Part shown: positions 1-9,709 of the stretch, in pieces
Numbering within the stretch: position 1 is the first letter of the stretch
Layout of the letters: each line of letters starts with the position of its first letter
Assembly: GCA_943331295.2 (NCBI GenBank)
Contig: CALQLA020000020.1
Location: 20,718 to 84,717 of the forward strand
Length of the DNA stretch: 64,000 bases
Direction: 5' to 3'
Source of the DNA: Bordetella parapertussis
GTDB taxonomy: Bacteria > Pseudomonadota > Gammaproteobacteria > Burkholderiales > Casimicrobiaceae
Position numbers and translations under genes: made by a program
The notes under the pieces: generated by a model
Told to the model about the DNA's origin: nothing
What the model saw: only the letters and a program-made list of their open reading frames with translations
Database searches by the model: none

Positions 1-501
1 ATACAGCCGATCGCGGCGCGTCTGCGGCCGCGCGTGCAGGTGGCGCTCGAGTTCCATCAGCGCGCGGCGATAGACCTCGCGCTTGAATTCGATGACGGTT
101 TCGAGCGGCACCCAGTAGGGGTGCCAGCGCCAGGCGTCGAATTCGGGGTGGTCGCTCGCGCGCAGGCAGACGTCGCTGTCGCGGCCCGTGAGCCGCAGCA
201 GGTACCAGATCTGCTTCTGACCGCGGTAGCTGCCTCGCCACTCGCGTCTCACCCAGTGTTGCGGCACCTCGTAACGCAGCCAGTCACGCGTGCGGCCCAG
301 GATCCGGACGTGATGGGGCTGGAGGCCGATCTCCTCGTGCAGCTCGCGGTGCATCGCCTGTTCTGGCGTTTCACCGGGATTGATGCCACCTTGCGGAAAT
401 TGCCACGAGTGTTCGCGTACCCTCTTGCCCCAAAAGACCTGATTCCGTGCGTTTACGACGACAATGGCGACGTTCGGGCGATAACCGTCGCGGTCCAGCA
501 T
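1..501 (-). CDS. rppH: RNA pyrophosphohydrolase RppH (Nudix), C-terminus cut by window edge
   Basis: RppH removes pyrophosphate from the 5' triphosphate end of mRNAs in the cytoplasm, which starts RNase E-dependent decay. The protein begins [20 protein letters not shown], the typical RppH N-terminus. It carries the Nudix box as [20 protein letters not shown] followed by IGL (about residues 38-60), with the REL..EE metal-binding core intact. The frame is open from the ATG at 501 to base 1 (167 codons), so only the C-terminal end lies outside the window. The family is usually 160-190 residues, so little is missing. The gene heads a run of minus-strand genes at the left edge. Confidence 0.93.
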   Translation of the reverse strand, partial: MLDRDGYRPNVAIVVVNARNQVFWGKRVREHSWQFPQGGINPGETPEQAMHRELHEEIGLQPHHVRILGRTRDWLRYEVPQHWVRREWRGSYRGQKQIWYLLRLTGRDSDVCLRASDHPEFDAWRWHPYWVPLETVIEFKREVYRRALMELERHLHARPQTRRDRLY

Positions 502-591
502 CGCGGTCACCCTGAATCATGAAGTTGGCCTGATTGTTCCACAGAACGGGCGCGCTGCAAAGGCGGCGCGATGCCGCCCGCAGGGGCCGTG

Positions 592-1143
592 TCAGCGCGA
601 TGCCGGCGGGGCGAGCGTGGTCACCATTGGCACCTCGACCCGCGCGTCGTCGTCGCTCATCCAGACCTCGCCGTCCTGGATCATGCACTGCAGTCGCATC
701 GTGCGGCGCGCGAGTTTCGCGAGCGCCTGCGTCGCCACCGGAGGCAGCGTGATCACCGTCAGGTTCCCGGCGCGCGAGAGCTTGTCCGCCACCTGGCCCC
801 ACCAGATGTCGGCGCCGGTGCCGTACGCGTAGACGATGACGCGGGCCGCGCGACCGCAGGCCTTGCGGATGCGCCGCTCGTCGGGGCGGCCGACATCGAT
901 CCACGTCTCGATCGCGCCGGTCAGGTCGCGGTGCCAGAGATCGGGCTCGTCGTCGGTGGCGAGCCCCTTGCCGAACGTCAGCGCGTCGCCGGCGTTGAGC
1001 GCGAACGCGAGGAGCCGCACCATCATCCGCTCGTCCGTTTCGGAAGGATGGCGCGCGACGACGAGCGCGTAGTCCTGGTAGTGGTGCCGGTCCATGTCGG
1101 CGACCGTGAGGTCGGCCTTGAAGATCGTTGCCTTCTGTGCCAT
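592..1143 (-). CDS. YaeQ family protein
   Basis: This 183-residue protein is full length for the YaeQ family. The N-terminus reads MAQKATIFKADLTVADMDRH and is followed by HPSETDERMMVRLLAFAL, both hallmark stretches of YaeQ. The fold is related to PD-(D/E)XK nucleases. The biochemical role is not settled; E. coli YaeQ was once linked to suppression of rfaH loss. It lies 90 bases downstream of the rppH start and 93 bases from the recQ stop, all on the minus strand. No regulatory site was seen in the spacers. Confidence 0.9.
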   Translation of the reverse strand: MAQKATIFKADLTVADMDRHHYQDYALVVARHPSETDERMMVRLLAFALNAGDALTFGKGLATDDEPDLWHRDLTGAIETWIDVGRPDERRIRKACGRAARVIVYAYGTGADIWWGQVADKLSRAGNLTVITLPPVATQALAKLARRTMRLQCMIQDGEVWMSDDDARVEVPMVTTLAPPASR

Positions 1144-1236
1144 GAGGGAATGTGTCGTCCGTTGCGGTTCGTGGCCGGCGTCCCGGGCGACGCGCGCCGG
1201 GAACCGGGGATTCGGGTGTGGTGCCGGCAGCCCCGG

Positions 1237-3063
1237 CTACGGCGCCGCGGCGACGAGTTCCAGCAGCGCGGCGCCATAGCGCGCGCGCTTCGCGGCGCCG
1301 ATGCCGCCGATGCCGGCCAGCCCATCGTCGTCGTGCGGGCGCCGGCGGGCGATCTCCGCCAGCGTGCTGTCGTGCAGGATCACGTAGGCCGGCACCGCCT
1401 GCGCGCGCGCCTCGGCGAGCCGCCAGGCCTTCAGCCGCTCGAGCAGCGCACCGTCGGCCGGGACGAGATCGGCGCCCGCGCCGCTCCTCGCCGCCTTCTT
1501 CGGACGGGCGCGCGCGACGACGCGGCGCATCGCGACCTGCGCCTCGCCGCGGAGCACGGGCCGGCTCGCGTCGGTGAGCTTCAGCGCGCCGTGCGCCTCG
1601 TGGTCGACGCGGGCGAAGCCCAGCGCCACGAGTTGCCGGAACACGCCGCGCCAGGCGGCGTCGTCGAGATCGGCGCCGATGCCGAACACCGACAGCTTGT
1701 CGTGGTCCCAGCGCGCGGTGCGCTCGGTCGCCTTGCCGCGCAGCACGTCGATGACGTGGACGGCGCCGAAGCGCTGGCCGGTCCGGTAGATCGCCGACAG
1801 CGCCTTCTGCGCCGCGGCGGTGGCCTCCCACGTCTCCGGCGGCTCGAGGCACGTGTCGCAGTTGCCGCAGGGTCCGCTCTCCTCGCCGAAATAGGCAAGC
1901 AGCCGGACGCGGCGACAGGTCGCGGTCTCGCAGAGTCCGAGCAGCGCGTCGAGCTTGGCCGACGACACGCGCTTGTAGTCTTCGCTCGCTTCCGAGCGGT
2001 CGATCAGCAGCTTCTGCCCGACGAGGTCGGCGAGCCCGTAGGTCATCCACGCGTCGGCGCTCTGGCCGTCGCGCCCCGCCCGCCCGGTCTCCTGGTAGTA
2101 GCCCTCGATGCTCTTCGGCAGGTCGAGGTGCGCGACGAAGCGCACGTCGGGCTTGTCGATGCCCATGCCGAACGCGATGGTGGCCACGACGACGATGCCG
2201 TCCTCGCGCTGGAAACGCGCCTGGTTGCGCGCTCGGGTCGCGGTATCGAGCCCGGCGTGGTACGGCAGCGCCTGCACGCCCTTGGTGGCGAGCCACGCGG
2301 CGGTCTCGTCGACCTTGCGCCGCGTGAGGCAGTAGACGATGCCGGCGTCGCCCGGATGCTCGTCGCGGATGAACCCGAGGAGCTGCGCGCGCGGATCGAC
2401 CTTGTCCACGATGGTGTAGCGGATGTTGGGCCGGTCGAAGCTGGAGACGAAGATGCGGGCGCCGGCGAGGCCCAGCCGGTCGACGATCTCCTGCCGGGTT
2501 TGTGGGTCGGCGGTGGCCGTGAGCGCCACGCGCGGCACGTCCGGGAAGCGCTCGTGCAGCAGCGACAGCTCGAGGTACTCGGGCCGGAAATCGTGCCCCC
2601 ACTGCGACACGCAGTGCGCCTCGTCGATCGCGAACAGCGCGATGCGCGCGCGCTGCAGCAGGTCGAGGCAGCGCGGGGTGACGAGCCGCTCGGGCGCGAA
2701 GTACAGGAGGTCGAGCTCGCCGGCCAGGAGCGCCTGCTCGACCGCACGCGCTTCCGCTGCGTCCTGCGACGAGTTGAGGAAGGCGGCGCGCACGCCGGCC
2801 TGCTTCATCGCGGCCACCTGGTCCTGCATCAGCGCGATCAGCGGCGACACCACGATGCCGGTGCCCTCGCGCAGCAGCGACGGGATCTGGTAGCACAGCG
2901 ACTTGCCGCCGCCGGTGGGCATCAGCACCAGCGCGTCGCGCCCCGCGGCGACGTGCAGGACGACTTCCTCCTGGTCGCCGCGGAAGGCGGGATGGCCGAA
3001 GGTGTCGCGGAGAACGGCGAGCGCCGGCGAGACGGTCTTGGAAGCGGCGGTGGCGGCGGTCAT
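1237..3063 (-). CDS. recQ: ATP-dependent DNA helicase RecQ
   Basis: A superfamily-2 3'-5' DNA helicase acting in RecF-type recombination and fork repair. It has 608 residues, normal for RecQ. The Walker A motif PTGGGKS is at 49-55 and the DEAH box with the RecQ aromatic loop ([15 protein letters not shown]) is near 146-160. The RQC zinc site is CETATC...GPCGNCDTC near 380-405. An HRDC domain closes the C-terminus (about 535-605). The start chosen is the ATG at 3063, which gives [20 protein letters not shown]; translation further upstream loses homology. It stands alone, with a 150-base spacer before the channel gene. Confidence 0.95.
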   Translation of the reverse strand: MTAATAASKTVSPALAVLRDTFGHPAFRGDQEEVVLHVAAGRDALVLMPTGGGKSLCYQIPSLLREGTGIVVSPLIALMQDQVAAMKQAGVRAAFLNSSQDAAEARAVEQALLAGELDLLYFAPERLVTPRCLDLLQRARIALFAIDEAHCVSQWGHDFRPEYLELSLLHERFPDVPRVALTATADPQTRQEIVDRLGLAGARIFVSSFDRPNIRYTIVDKVDPRAQLLGFIRDEHPGDAGIVYCLTRRKVDETAAWLATKGVQALPYHAGLDTATRARNQARFQREDGIVVVATIAFGMGIDKPDVRFVAHLDLPKSIEGYYQETGRAGRDGQSADAWMTYGLADLVGQKLLIDRSEASEDYKRVSSAKLDALLGLCETATCRRVRLLAYFGEESGPCGNCDTCLEPPETWEATAAAQKALSAIYRTGQRFGAVHVIDVLRGKATERTARWDHDKLSVFGIGADLDDAAWRGVFRQLVALGFARVDHEAHGALKLTDASRPVLRGEAQVAMRRVVARARPKKAARSGAGADLVPADGALLERLKAWRLAEARAQAVPAYVILHDSTLAEIARRRPHDDDGLAGIGGIGAAKRARYGAALLELVAAAP

Positions 3064-3213
3064 GATCGAGGCGGAAGGGTCGGGCGCGGCGCCCGGCAGG
3101 GTCGCGCGCCGGGCCGGGAGTGCGGATTGTGCCGCAAGTCGGCGCGGCGGGCGCGGGATTCGCGTCGGCCGGACGGATGGCCGCCGCCGGCGACTGCCCC
3201 GCGGGATCGTCCC

Positions 3214-3728
3214 CTAGTTGCCGGCCTCGCGCGCGTTCGGCGGATAGACGCCCGCGAGCCGCGCGATCAGGATGGCGAGGAACAGGCCGCCCAGCACCTG
3301 CTCGACCACGCAGATCGCGCGCGCCTGGCGCGACAGCGGCACGATGTCGCCGCACCCCGTGCTCGTCAACACGGTGAAGCTGAAGTACAGCGAATCGATG
3401 AGCGGCAGCGGCGCCTTCTGCCCGCCGACGGCGAACGACCCCGGGTAGTGAAAGTCGATCAGCGTGAACAGAAAGGACCACAGCACGCCGATCATCAGGT
3501 AGGCAGCGCCAGCACGATGACGAAGACGAACGACAACAGGGCCCGCCCGACGGCGGCGACGGTCGCGATCAGCAGGAGCACGTTGATCGTCGTGACGATC
3601 ACCCGTCCGCGCGCGGTCGGATCGACGAAGGGCACGGCGGCGATCATCGCCAGCAGCAGGAAGAAGAGATAGAAACAGCGCTGGAAGAACACGCGCCCGA
3701 TGGCGTCGCGCGCGATGCGTATGCCCAT
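3214..3728 (-). pseudogene. Broken potassium-channel-like gene (Ion_trans_2 pore), frameshifted and internally shortened
   Basis: Two overlapping minus-strand frames look like one gene. The upstream piece (3495-3728) starts MGIRIARDAIGRVFFQRCFY and holds two hydrophobic helices before a stop. The downstream piece (3214-3495) begins at an ATG overlapping that stop (TGATG). It holds a pore loop, SLYFSFTVLTSTGCGDIVP, and a final helix, as in bacterial two-helix K+ channels. Reading the second frame backwards past its ATG gives AAYLMIGVLW, matching the usual helix before the pore. The pair totals about 170 codons. Related proteins are, from memory, about 220-250, so a segment near 3500-3510 seems deleted with a frame change. 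The filter GCGD replaces the common GYGD. The alternative is two genuine small membrane proteins. Confidence 0.55.
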
Positions 3729-3774
3729 TCTCCTCCTCTTGCCGCGCGCGAAGCCCGCCGTCGCGCCGGATCTG

Positions 3775-4077
3775 CTAGTTGGTTGCGAGTTCCAGCACCA
3801 CGTCGCCCGAGACCGGGTCGGTGACGCCCACGCCTCCGCCCAGGTCCTCCAGCGTATCGCGGAAGCTGTCCAGCATGCCGATCATCACCGGCCTCGCCGC
3901 CACCAGGGCCTCGTGGCTTTCCCACTCGCCGATCACGCAGTAGGCCCGGTCGCCCGTCTTGATCATCGAAAACCGGCGCATGCCCCGCAACTGCGGATTG
4001 AGCCTGCGGTGCGCGTCCAGAAACGCTTCGTCGCGCCCGGGCTTCACCCGGAAACGCACGACATTGAACGTGGTCAT
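3775..4077 (-). CDS. Antibiotic biosynthesis monooxygenase (ABM)-domain protein
   Basis: A 100-residue single-domain protein of the ferredoxin-like dimeric alpha/beta barrel fold. It starts MTTFNVVRFRVKPGRDEAFL, which is the ABM pattern, and continues with RRFSMIKTGDRAYCVIGEWE. Family members include quinol monooxygenases, heme-degrading enzymes and many of unknown role; the substrate cannot be told. The ATG at 4077 is preferred over the longer frame to 4146, because AGGAGG (4085-4090) sits at a good distance upstream and homology begins there. It is isolated between the broken channel gene and the spermidine-synthase fusion. Confidence 0.8.
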   Translation of the reverse strand: MTTFNVVRFRVKPGRDEAFLDAHRRLNPQLRGMRRFSMIKTGDRAYCVIGEWESHEALVAARPVMIGMLDSFRDTLEDLGGGVGVTDPVSGDVVLELATN

Positions 4078-4222
4078 GGCATTGCCTCCTGGTCGTTCGG
4101 CCGCGCTTCGGCGACGCCGCCCCCGGCCCGCGCGGCCAGCCGGCACCGGAGAACCGCCATCATGCCGCCGCGCGCCTCGGCAGACAATCCGGCAGGGTCA
4201 GCGGCGGTTGCCGCTGCGCACA

Positions 4223-7200
4223 CTAGCGCGGGACGGCGGCAAAGGCATGGGCGCGCAGAAGCTCGAAGGGCAATCCCGGCGGCGTTCCGCCCAGCGCCTT
4301 CGGCGAGAACTTATCCCACAGCGCGCGCGCGCGGTCCGGCGCGCCCGCCGCGACCTGGCCCAGCATCGCCATCCCAAGCAGGTAGCGCGCGCGAATCTCC
4401 GTCCCGCCCTGCCCGCTGACCAGCATCGCGTCGGCGACCGGCCCGAATCCCTTGGGATTGCGATCCGCCGCATGGCCCAGCAGCACCGGCCACGCGACCT
4501 GCGCGCCGTAGAGATTATTGAGGCAGGCCGCGCCGCGCAACGCATTGAGCACGTTGCGACCCTCCGCCGGCGACAGGAACGGCAGCACACGCGTCGCGAG
4601 GCGCGCCGCGGCGTAGGGGCTGTCGCCGGGCGGGGGATTGTCGCAGCCGTCGAGGATGCGGGCGCCCTGGTCCAGCTGAGCCTCGGGAATCTGCGAGGGC
4701 ATCGGCAGCACCAGCGGCCCGGTGGCGATGCCGAACAGCGCGTCCTTGACCAGGCGGGCAGCGAGCATGGCGGGCTCCGTCCCGAACTGACGCGTGACCG
4801 AGAGATTCGACGGCGTCGGCAGCGGCGGGCGCCCGCCGATCACCTCGGCGATCGGGAACGGCGACAGGACGACGTCCACGATCCCCGGCCAGAACTGGTC
4901 GAAGAAACGGTCGCGATCGGCGTTCGAATCGAGGTAGGGGTGGTAATCGGAGTTCGCGGCGACCGTGCTCGCCCCGAGCCACGGCCCGAACAGCGCCTTG
5001 TTGCCGACGATGCGGAAGGTGATGTCCGCCTGGTTGGCGACCTCGACGCGCAGCAACTGGCGCAGCAGGCGCGGGGGCATGCCGGCGAACCCGTCACCGG
5101 GAATCGCGATGCGACCGTGCGGCTTGCCCACCAGCAGCGTGTCGCCGTCGTCGAGCGCCACGACGAGATAGTCGTCGAATGCCTGGTCCATCGCCTTGAG
5201 GACGGAGATGAAGCGGTCCGGATGCGTCTCGTAGGTCTGCAACCACTGTGCGAACAGACCGTCCTCGTTCAGGTAGCGGCCGACCTGCCGGTAGAACTCG
5301 ACCGAGAAGAGCCCGGCCACGCCGCTGATCCACGGGTTCGACGGCTCGGAAATGACGAGGTCGTAGGTCTTCCCGCCGGCGGCGAAGAACGACTTGGCGT
5401 CGTCGATGTGGACGGCGCTGCGCGGGTCCGCGTACACGCTGCGGTTGAGATCGCCGAAGTGCCGCGCGAGTGCCACCACCTGCGGCTCGATCTCGATCGT
5501 GTCGAGGTGACGGACCCGGGGATCGGCAAGCAGCGCCTCGCCGGTGATCGCGGACCCGAAGCCGATATTCGCCACGCGTGCCGGCGCGGCGTGGAGCAGC
5601 AGCGGGATCGCCCCCAGCAGCGTCATCGTCACCTGGTCGGGGGCATAGCCGTAGTCGTTGAGGATCGCGCTGGCATCGGGCTTGCCGTTGGTCTTGATCA
5701 TGACGAAGTCGCCTTTGCGCTCGACCGATATGGTCGCCGTCTTGCCGTGGGCGAGCTCGAGCACCTTCCCGGCGGCCACGGCCTTCCCCGTCCGGAACAC
5801 CCCCGATGTGATCTTCTGCGGGTCGAAGGTCGCGGCGACAGCCGCCGTGCCGGCGACGCAGGCCACGAGCGCCGCGATCGCGTACTTGACCCGCCGGGTG
5901 CCGCCGAACGCGACCAGCAGCACCGCGCCCAGCGCGACGTCGACGAGGGCGCCGGCGCCGATCAGGTACTCGAGTCCCAGCCACGGCAAGCCGATGTGGA
6001 CGGCGAACAACAGGCCGGCGATGGCGCCCAGGGTGTTCGCGCTGTAGATGCGCCCGATCGCACGCTCGCCTTCACCGGCGACCGAAAACAGAACCCGGGT
6101 CGCCAGCGGAAGCGTCATGCCCGCGCAGAACGTCGCGGGAAACATGACCAGCGACGCCACGCCGTAGCGCAGCAGGTTGAACAATGCGTAGCCTCCATCC
6201 GTTCGCGGCAGCACGCCCATCGCCCAGGCGACCAGGTCGAACGACAGGCTGTGGAGCGGCACGGTCGCCAGCGCCGCGGCGCCCATCGCGATCTGGACGC
6301 GCCCCAGCAGGATGCCGGGATGCGCGGCCGTATCGATGCGGCGCCGGACCCAGAGCCCACCCAGCGCAAGGCCAAGCACGAACGCGGACAGCATCAACTC
6401 GAACGAATGCGTGGCGCCGCCCAGCACCAGCGACAGCATGCGGATCCAGCCGATCTCGTAGATGAACGACGACGCGCCGGTCAGGAACGACACGGCGAGC
6501 AGCAGCTTCGTCATCGTGGCAGCGGGCAGGCTGCGCTCCGCTGCCTTCGCGGGGGCGGCGGATGCCGCGGCTGCTGCCGCCGTCGCCGCCCGCCGCGCGG
6601 CGTCGCGCTTCGATGCGGGGCGCGCCGCCGGGGCCGGCGGCGCCGGCGCGGTCGGCACGGGCATCGGGGCCGGCGCGGCTTGCGGCGTCGCGGCGTTGCA
6701 TCGCCACAGCACAATCGCTGCAATCGCGAGATTGACGGTCCCCGCCGCGGCGATCGCCCCGAAGAGCCCCGCGGCGGGAATGAGGACGAAGCCCGCCAGC
6801 AGCACGCCCAACGCGCCGCCGAGGCTGTTGGCGGCATAGAGCGTGGCGATCGACCGGCCCTCGGTCGCCGGCGCGTGGCGTGCTGCCGCCGATGCGTACA
6901 GCGGAAACGTGGCGCCGAGCAGTATCGACTGCGGAAGGATCAGCAGGATCGCGAGACCCCATTTCGCCGCGACGAACGGCATGCCGTCGATGTGCTGCGA
7001 GAATGCGAGTTCGTGGAAGCCCCCGGTCGCGGCGACGAACAGCGGATGGAACGCGAGCGCGCAGAGGCCGATCGCCGCCTCGACCAAGGCATAGGTGCGC
7101 AACGGCGCCGAAAGCCTCAGGCCGGATCGCGCGGTCAAGCCTGCGCCGACCGCCATGCCACCCATGAAGATGGCGAGCACCAGCGTCTGCGCATAGGCCG

Positions 7201-7312
7201 CATGGCCCAGGAAAAGCTTGAGGTAGTGGGTCCAGATCGATTCGTAGATCAGGCCCGCGAACCCCGAGGCGAAAAAGACGAGGTCCCGGTATCGATTCAG
7301 CGGATGGCGCAC
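4223..7312 (-). CDS. Membrane-fused spermidine synthase-like protein (MFS-like helices plus SAM-dependent domain)
   Basis: A 1029-residue protein with three parts. Residues 1-215 and about 275-500 are hydrophobic multi-helix blocks (YESIWTHYLKLFLGHAAYAQ and IYEIGWIRMLSLVLGGATHS repeats). They are separated by an Ala/Pro-rich linker (about 215-270). Residues about 520-780 resemble a spermidine-synthase Rossmann domain, with VANIGFGSAITGEALLADP, a DTIEIEPQVVALAR acidic motif and YDLVISEPSNPWISGVAGLF. A C-terminal helical tail (about 850-1029) is of unknown kind. Such fused spermidine synthases are common in proteobacteria but their substrate is mostly unproven. No neighbour points to a polyamine pathway. 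Confidence 0.82.
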   Translation of the reverse strand: MRHPLNRYRDLVFFASGFAGLIYESIWTHYLKLFLGHAAYAQTLVLAIFMGGMAVGAGLTARSGLRLSAPLRTYALVEAAIGLCALAFHPLFVAATGGFHELAFSQHIDGMPFVAAKWGLAILLILPQSILLGATFPLYASAAARHAPATEGRSIATLYAANSLGGALGVLLAGFVLIPAAGLFGAIAAAGTVNLAIAAIVLWRCNAATPQAAPAPMPVPTAPAPPAPAARPASKRDAARRAATAAAAAASAAPAKAAERSLPAATMTKLLLAVSFLTGASSFIYEIGWIRMLSLVLGGATHSFELMLSAFVLGLALGGLWVRRRIDTAAHPGILLGRVQIAMGAAALATVPLHSLSFDLVAWAMGVLPRTDGGYALFNLLRYGVASLVMFPATFCAGMTLPLATRVLFSVAGEGERAIGRIYSANTLGAIAGLLFAVHIGLPWLGLEYLIGAGALVDVALGAVLLVAFGGTRRVKYAIAALVACVAGTAAVAATFDPQKITSGVFRTGKAVAAGKVLELAHGKTATISVERKGDFVMIKTNGKPDASAILNDYGYAPDQVTMTLLGAIPLLLHAAPARVANIGFGSAITGEALLADPRVRHLDTIEIEPQVVALARHFGDLNRSVYADPRSAVHIDDAKSFFAAGGKTYDLVISEPSNPWISGVAGLFSVEFYRQVGRYLNEDGLFAQWLQTYETHPDRFISVLKAMDQAFDDYLVVALDDGDTLLVGKPHGRIAIPGDGFAGMPPRLLRQLLRVEVANQADITFRIVGNKALFGPWLGASTVAANSDYHPYLDSNADRDRFFDQFWPGIVDVVLSPFPIAEVIGGRPPLPTPSNLSVTRQFGTEPAMLAARLVKDALFGIATGPLVLPMPSQIPEAQLDQGARILDGCDNPPPGDSPYAAARLATRVLPFLSPAEGRNVLNALRGAACLNNLYGAQVAWPVLLGHAADRNPKGFGPVADAMLVSGQGGTEIRARYLLGMAMLGQVAAGAPDRARALWDKFSPKALGGTPPGLPFELLRAHAFAAVPR

Positions 7313-7502
7313 CGGTCAGCCCGCCCTGGCGACGCGAAAGCCGGACGCGCGGTTCGAATCGGATGGCAGGCGATGGCGCATGAGGCAGCGGGGATTGTCC
7401 GGATCGGCGGGGCGTCGGGCGCGACATCCTCCGGCCGACGGCGATTCTACCGTGGGTGGAGTGGCATGGGCGGAGTTCCCTTGCGCCGACGCCAGATTGC
7501 GT

Positions 7503-8609
7503 TCAGCGGGCCCGTGTCCCCGGCGGCGCGGTGCTGCCGCGGATCACCAGTTCGAACGGAAGCGTCTGGTACGGCTCGTGCGGCCGGGCTTCCAGCCGCG
7601 CGATCACCTGCTCCGCCGCGGCGCGGCCGACGGCGACGATCGGCGTGCCGATGGAGGTCAGCGGCGGGGTCTGCGTCGCGCCGAGGTCGGTATTGTCGAC
7701 GCCGGTGATCGAGATGTCGGCGGGGATGCGCACGCCCGCCTCGCGGCAGGCGATCATCCCGCCCACCGCGAAGACGTCGTTGGTGGCGACCACTGCCGTC
7801 GGCCGCGACTTCGCCGCCAGCAGCCGGTGCATCATGCCGGCCGCAGCCGCGAGGTCGATCGGGCCGTACTGCGCGCAACGCTCGTCGAACGCGATTCCCG
7901 CCTGCGCCAGCGCCGCGCGCATGCCGGCACCCCGCTCGGTCGCGCGATCGTTGCCGTCGGTGATGGCGGAGAGGAGGCCGAAGCGCTGGTGCCCGAGCCC
8001 GATCAGGTGCCGGGTCATCTCGAACGTCGCGGCGCGATTGTCGAAGCCGATGCTGGGACGCCGCCGCATCGGGTCGACGCCCCAGGTCAGCACGTAAGGT
8101 CGGCCATAGTTGGCGAGCAGCGCGAACAGCGCGGGATCGTGGTGCAGCCCGACGAAGACGAAGGCGTCGACGCCTCGGCTGACCAGCTGCCCGGTGATGC
8201 GAACCTCGGCTGCAAGGTCGTAGTGGTGCTCGGCCAGCACCAGCGAATAGCCCTTCGGGTCGAGCACGGTCTGCATCGCGCTGCTGGTGCGCGCGTACAG
8301 CGCGTAGTTGAACGACGGCACCACCGCGCCCACCATCTGGCTGCGGTGGCTGCGCAGCGCGCGCGCGGCGCCGTGCGGCACGTAGGCGAGCTTGGCGACG
8401 GCGTCGCGCACCCGCTGCCGCGTGTCGGCATCCACCTGCCCGGGCAAGTTGATCACGCGCGACACGGTGGCGGTCGACACGCCCGCGAGGCGGGCAACGT
8501 CCTTCGCGCTCGCGCGCCGGCCGTTGCGGGCGGGGACTTCGCGGTCTGGCGGCGGGGTGGGCATCGTGGCGTTCGGCGCGGTGCGCGGCGGATCCGGTAT
8601 CGTTTGCAT
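7503..8609 (-). CDS. LacI-family transcriptional regulator
   Basis: A 368-residue LacI/GalR-type repressor. The helix-turn-helix is ASAKDVARLAGVSTATVSRV (about 29-48), followed by the hinge segment that ends near HGAARALRSHRSQMVGAVVP. The periplasmic-binding-protein-like sensor domain fills the rest. The start taken is the ATG at 8609 (MQTIPDPP); the frame is open to 8699, and a later ATG giving MPTPPPDRE is also possible. It diverges from the truncated sugar-binding protein gene at 8780. A LacI-type operator sits between them, so it probably controlled that locus, which is now decayed. Confidence 0.88.
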   Translation of the reverse strand: MQTIPDPPRTAPNATMPTPPPDREVPARNGRRASAKDVARLAGVSTATVSRVINLPGQVDADTRQRVRDAVAKLAYVPHGAARALRSHRSQMVGAVVPSFNYALYARTSSAMQTVLDPKGYSLVLAEHHYDLAAEVRITGQLVSRGVDAFVFVGLHHDPALFALLANYGRPYVLTWGVDPMRRRPSIGFDNRAATFEMTRHLIGLGHQRFGLLSAITDGNDRATERGAGMRAALAQAGIAFDERCAQYGPIDLAAAAGMMHRLLAAKSRPTAVVATNDVFAVGGMIACREAGVRIPADISITGVDNTDLGATQTPPLTSIGTPIVAVGRAAAEQVIARLEARPHEPYQTLPFELVIRGSTAPPGTRAR

Positions 8610-8684
8610 TGCATTGGAGCCGGCGGGGCGCGATCCCTTCCTGAGCAGGGGGTCGTGTCGCCGGCGACTCGCTGGCAACGTTAA

Positions 8685-8698
8685 TGTAAACGAATACA
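8685..8698. promoter_or_regulatory. Putative LacI-family operator
   Basis: TGTAAACGAATACA is an imperfect palindrome centred on CG, the usual plan of LacI/GalR operators (outer arms TGTA/TACA match). It lies in the 170-base gap between the divergent LacI gene and the solute-binding protein gene, so it could serve both. The surrounding stretch is locally AT-rich against a very GC-rich background, as expected of a promoter. Confidence 0.5.
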
Positions 8699-8779
8699 AA
8701 AAAACCGGCTACGGGGCGCGACAGAGAGCGCGGACCCGCCGTCGGACCCGCCGTTTTCCCACCGCCTGGAGGCAACCCG

Positions 8780-9709
8780 ATGACAAAGCGCGCTCCCGAA
8801 GACCGCGCTCCGCTCCTTCCCCGCCGCCGCGAGCTGCTGCGGCACGGTGCGGCCCTCGGCATCGCCGGCGCGCTGGGACCGCAGTTCGCGGGTTCCGCGT
8901 TCGCGCAGGCCGACGACCTCGCGCCGTACAAGGCCGCGAAGATCAACTGGCGGCAGGTCGAAGGCGAGTCGATCACGGTCGCCGTGATTCCCGCCAGCTA
9001 CTTCGAGAACCTGATCTCGCTGCAGCCGCAGTTCGAGGCGCTCACCGGGATCAAGCTGCGCTTCGAGAAGGTGCCGCCGGGCCAGGTCCGCCAGAAGGCG
9101 CTGCTCGACCTGTCGTCGAAGACGGCAACCTACGCGACGCATGCCGCCGACCCGATGTACTACCCGCTCTATGTCGCCAACAAGTGGGTGGAACCGCTCG
9201 ACCGCTACCTCAACGACGCCACGCTGACCGACGGCGCCTGGTTCAAGTTCGACGACATCATCAAGGCCTGGCGCGACGCCGACTCGATCGACGGCAAGCG
9301 CGTGACGTCGATCTGGAACTGGGGCTTCCCGATCAACGCGGCGCTGTCCGATCGCGCGAAGAAGGCGACGTGGCTGTTCGTCGAATGGGCGGCGTCCGCG
9401 GAAACGCAGGCGCGCACGTCGTGGAAGTTCGCCGGCCCCGCCAAGCGCTCTGGCATCAACCGGGTCTCGCAGTGGCGCTCGCCGGAGTTCGCGGCGGCGA
9501 TGAAGGACGCCGGCGACAACTTCATCCCGGCGGCGATCGAGTCGCTGGAGCAGGACACCGACGTCGATTGGCGGCCGCGCGTGCCGCAGTGGCCCGCGAT
9601 CGGCGAGGCCATGGGCACCGCCGTGCAGTCGGCGCTCGTCGGCCAGAAGAAACCGAAGGAAGCGCTGGACGAGGCGCAGGCCCGCATCCAGCAGATCCTG
9701 AAGGGCTGA
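8780..9709 (+). CDS. Sugar ABC transporter solute-binding protein, internally shortened
   Basis: A periplasmic extracellular solute-binding protein (SBP family 1), 309 residues. It has a Tat-like signal (RRRELLRHGAALGIAGALGP, cleavage after AFA near residue 42), then the family start ITVAVIPASYFENLI. The C-terminal portion KRVTSIWNWGFPINAALSDR...WLFVEWAASAETQ is also typical. Members are usually about 420-450 residues. The text jumps from SIDGK directly to RVTSIWNWGF near base 9296, so about 120-140 central residues (much of the sugar cleft) appear deleted in frame. No permease or ATPase gene follows; the next genes are a broken sulfatase and a broken FGE. It is probably non-functional as a transporter component. 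Confidence 0.75.
   Translation: MTKRAPEDRAPLLPRRRELLRHGAALGIAGALGPQFAGSAFAQADDLAPYKAAKINWRQVEGESITVAVIPASYFENLISLQPQFEALTGIKLRFEKVPPGQVRQKALLDLSSKTATYATHAADPMYYPLYVANKWVEPLDRYLNDATLTDGAWFKFDDIIKAWRDADSIDGKRVTSIWNWGFPINAALSDRAKKATWLFVEWAASAETQARTSWKFAGPAKRSGINRVSQWRSPEFAAAMKDAGDNFIPAAIESLEQDTDVDWRPRVPQWPAIGEAMGTAVQSALVGQKKPKEALDEAQARIQQILKG

Noticed and set aside
371..3481. A 1036-codon minus-strand open frame overlapping yaeQ and recQ
   Set aside because: Its translation is Arg/Ala/Pro-rich with no domain signal and lies out of frame over clear YaeQ and RecQ genes; long shadow frames are expected at this GC content.
3959..7708. A 1249-codon plus-strand frame opposite the spermidine-synthase fusion
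   Set aside because: The translation is an Arg/Gln/His/Glu-rich shadow without domains, while the opposite strand has a coherent membrane/enzyme protein.
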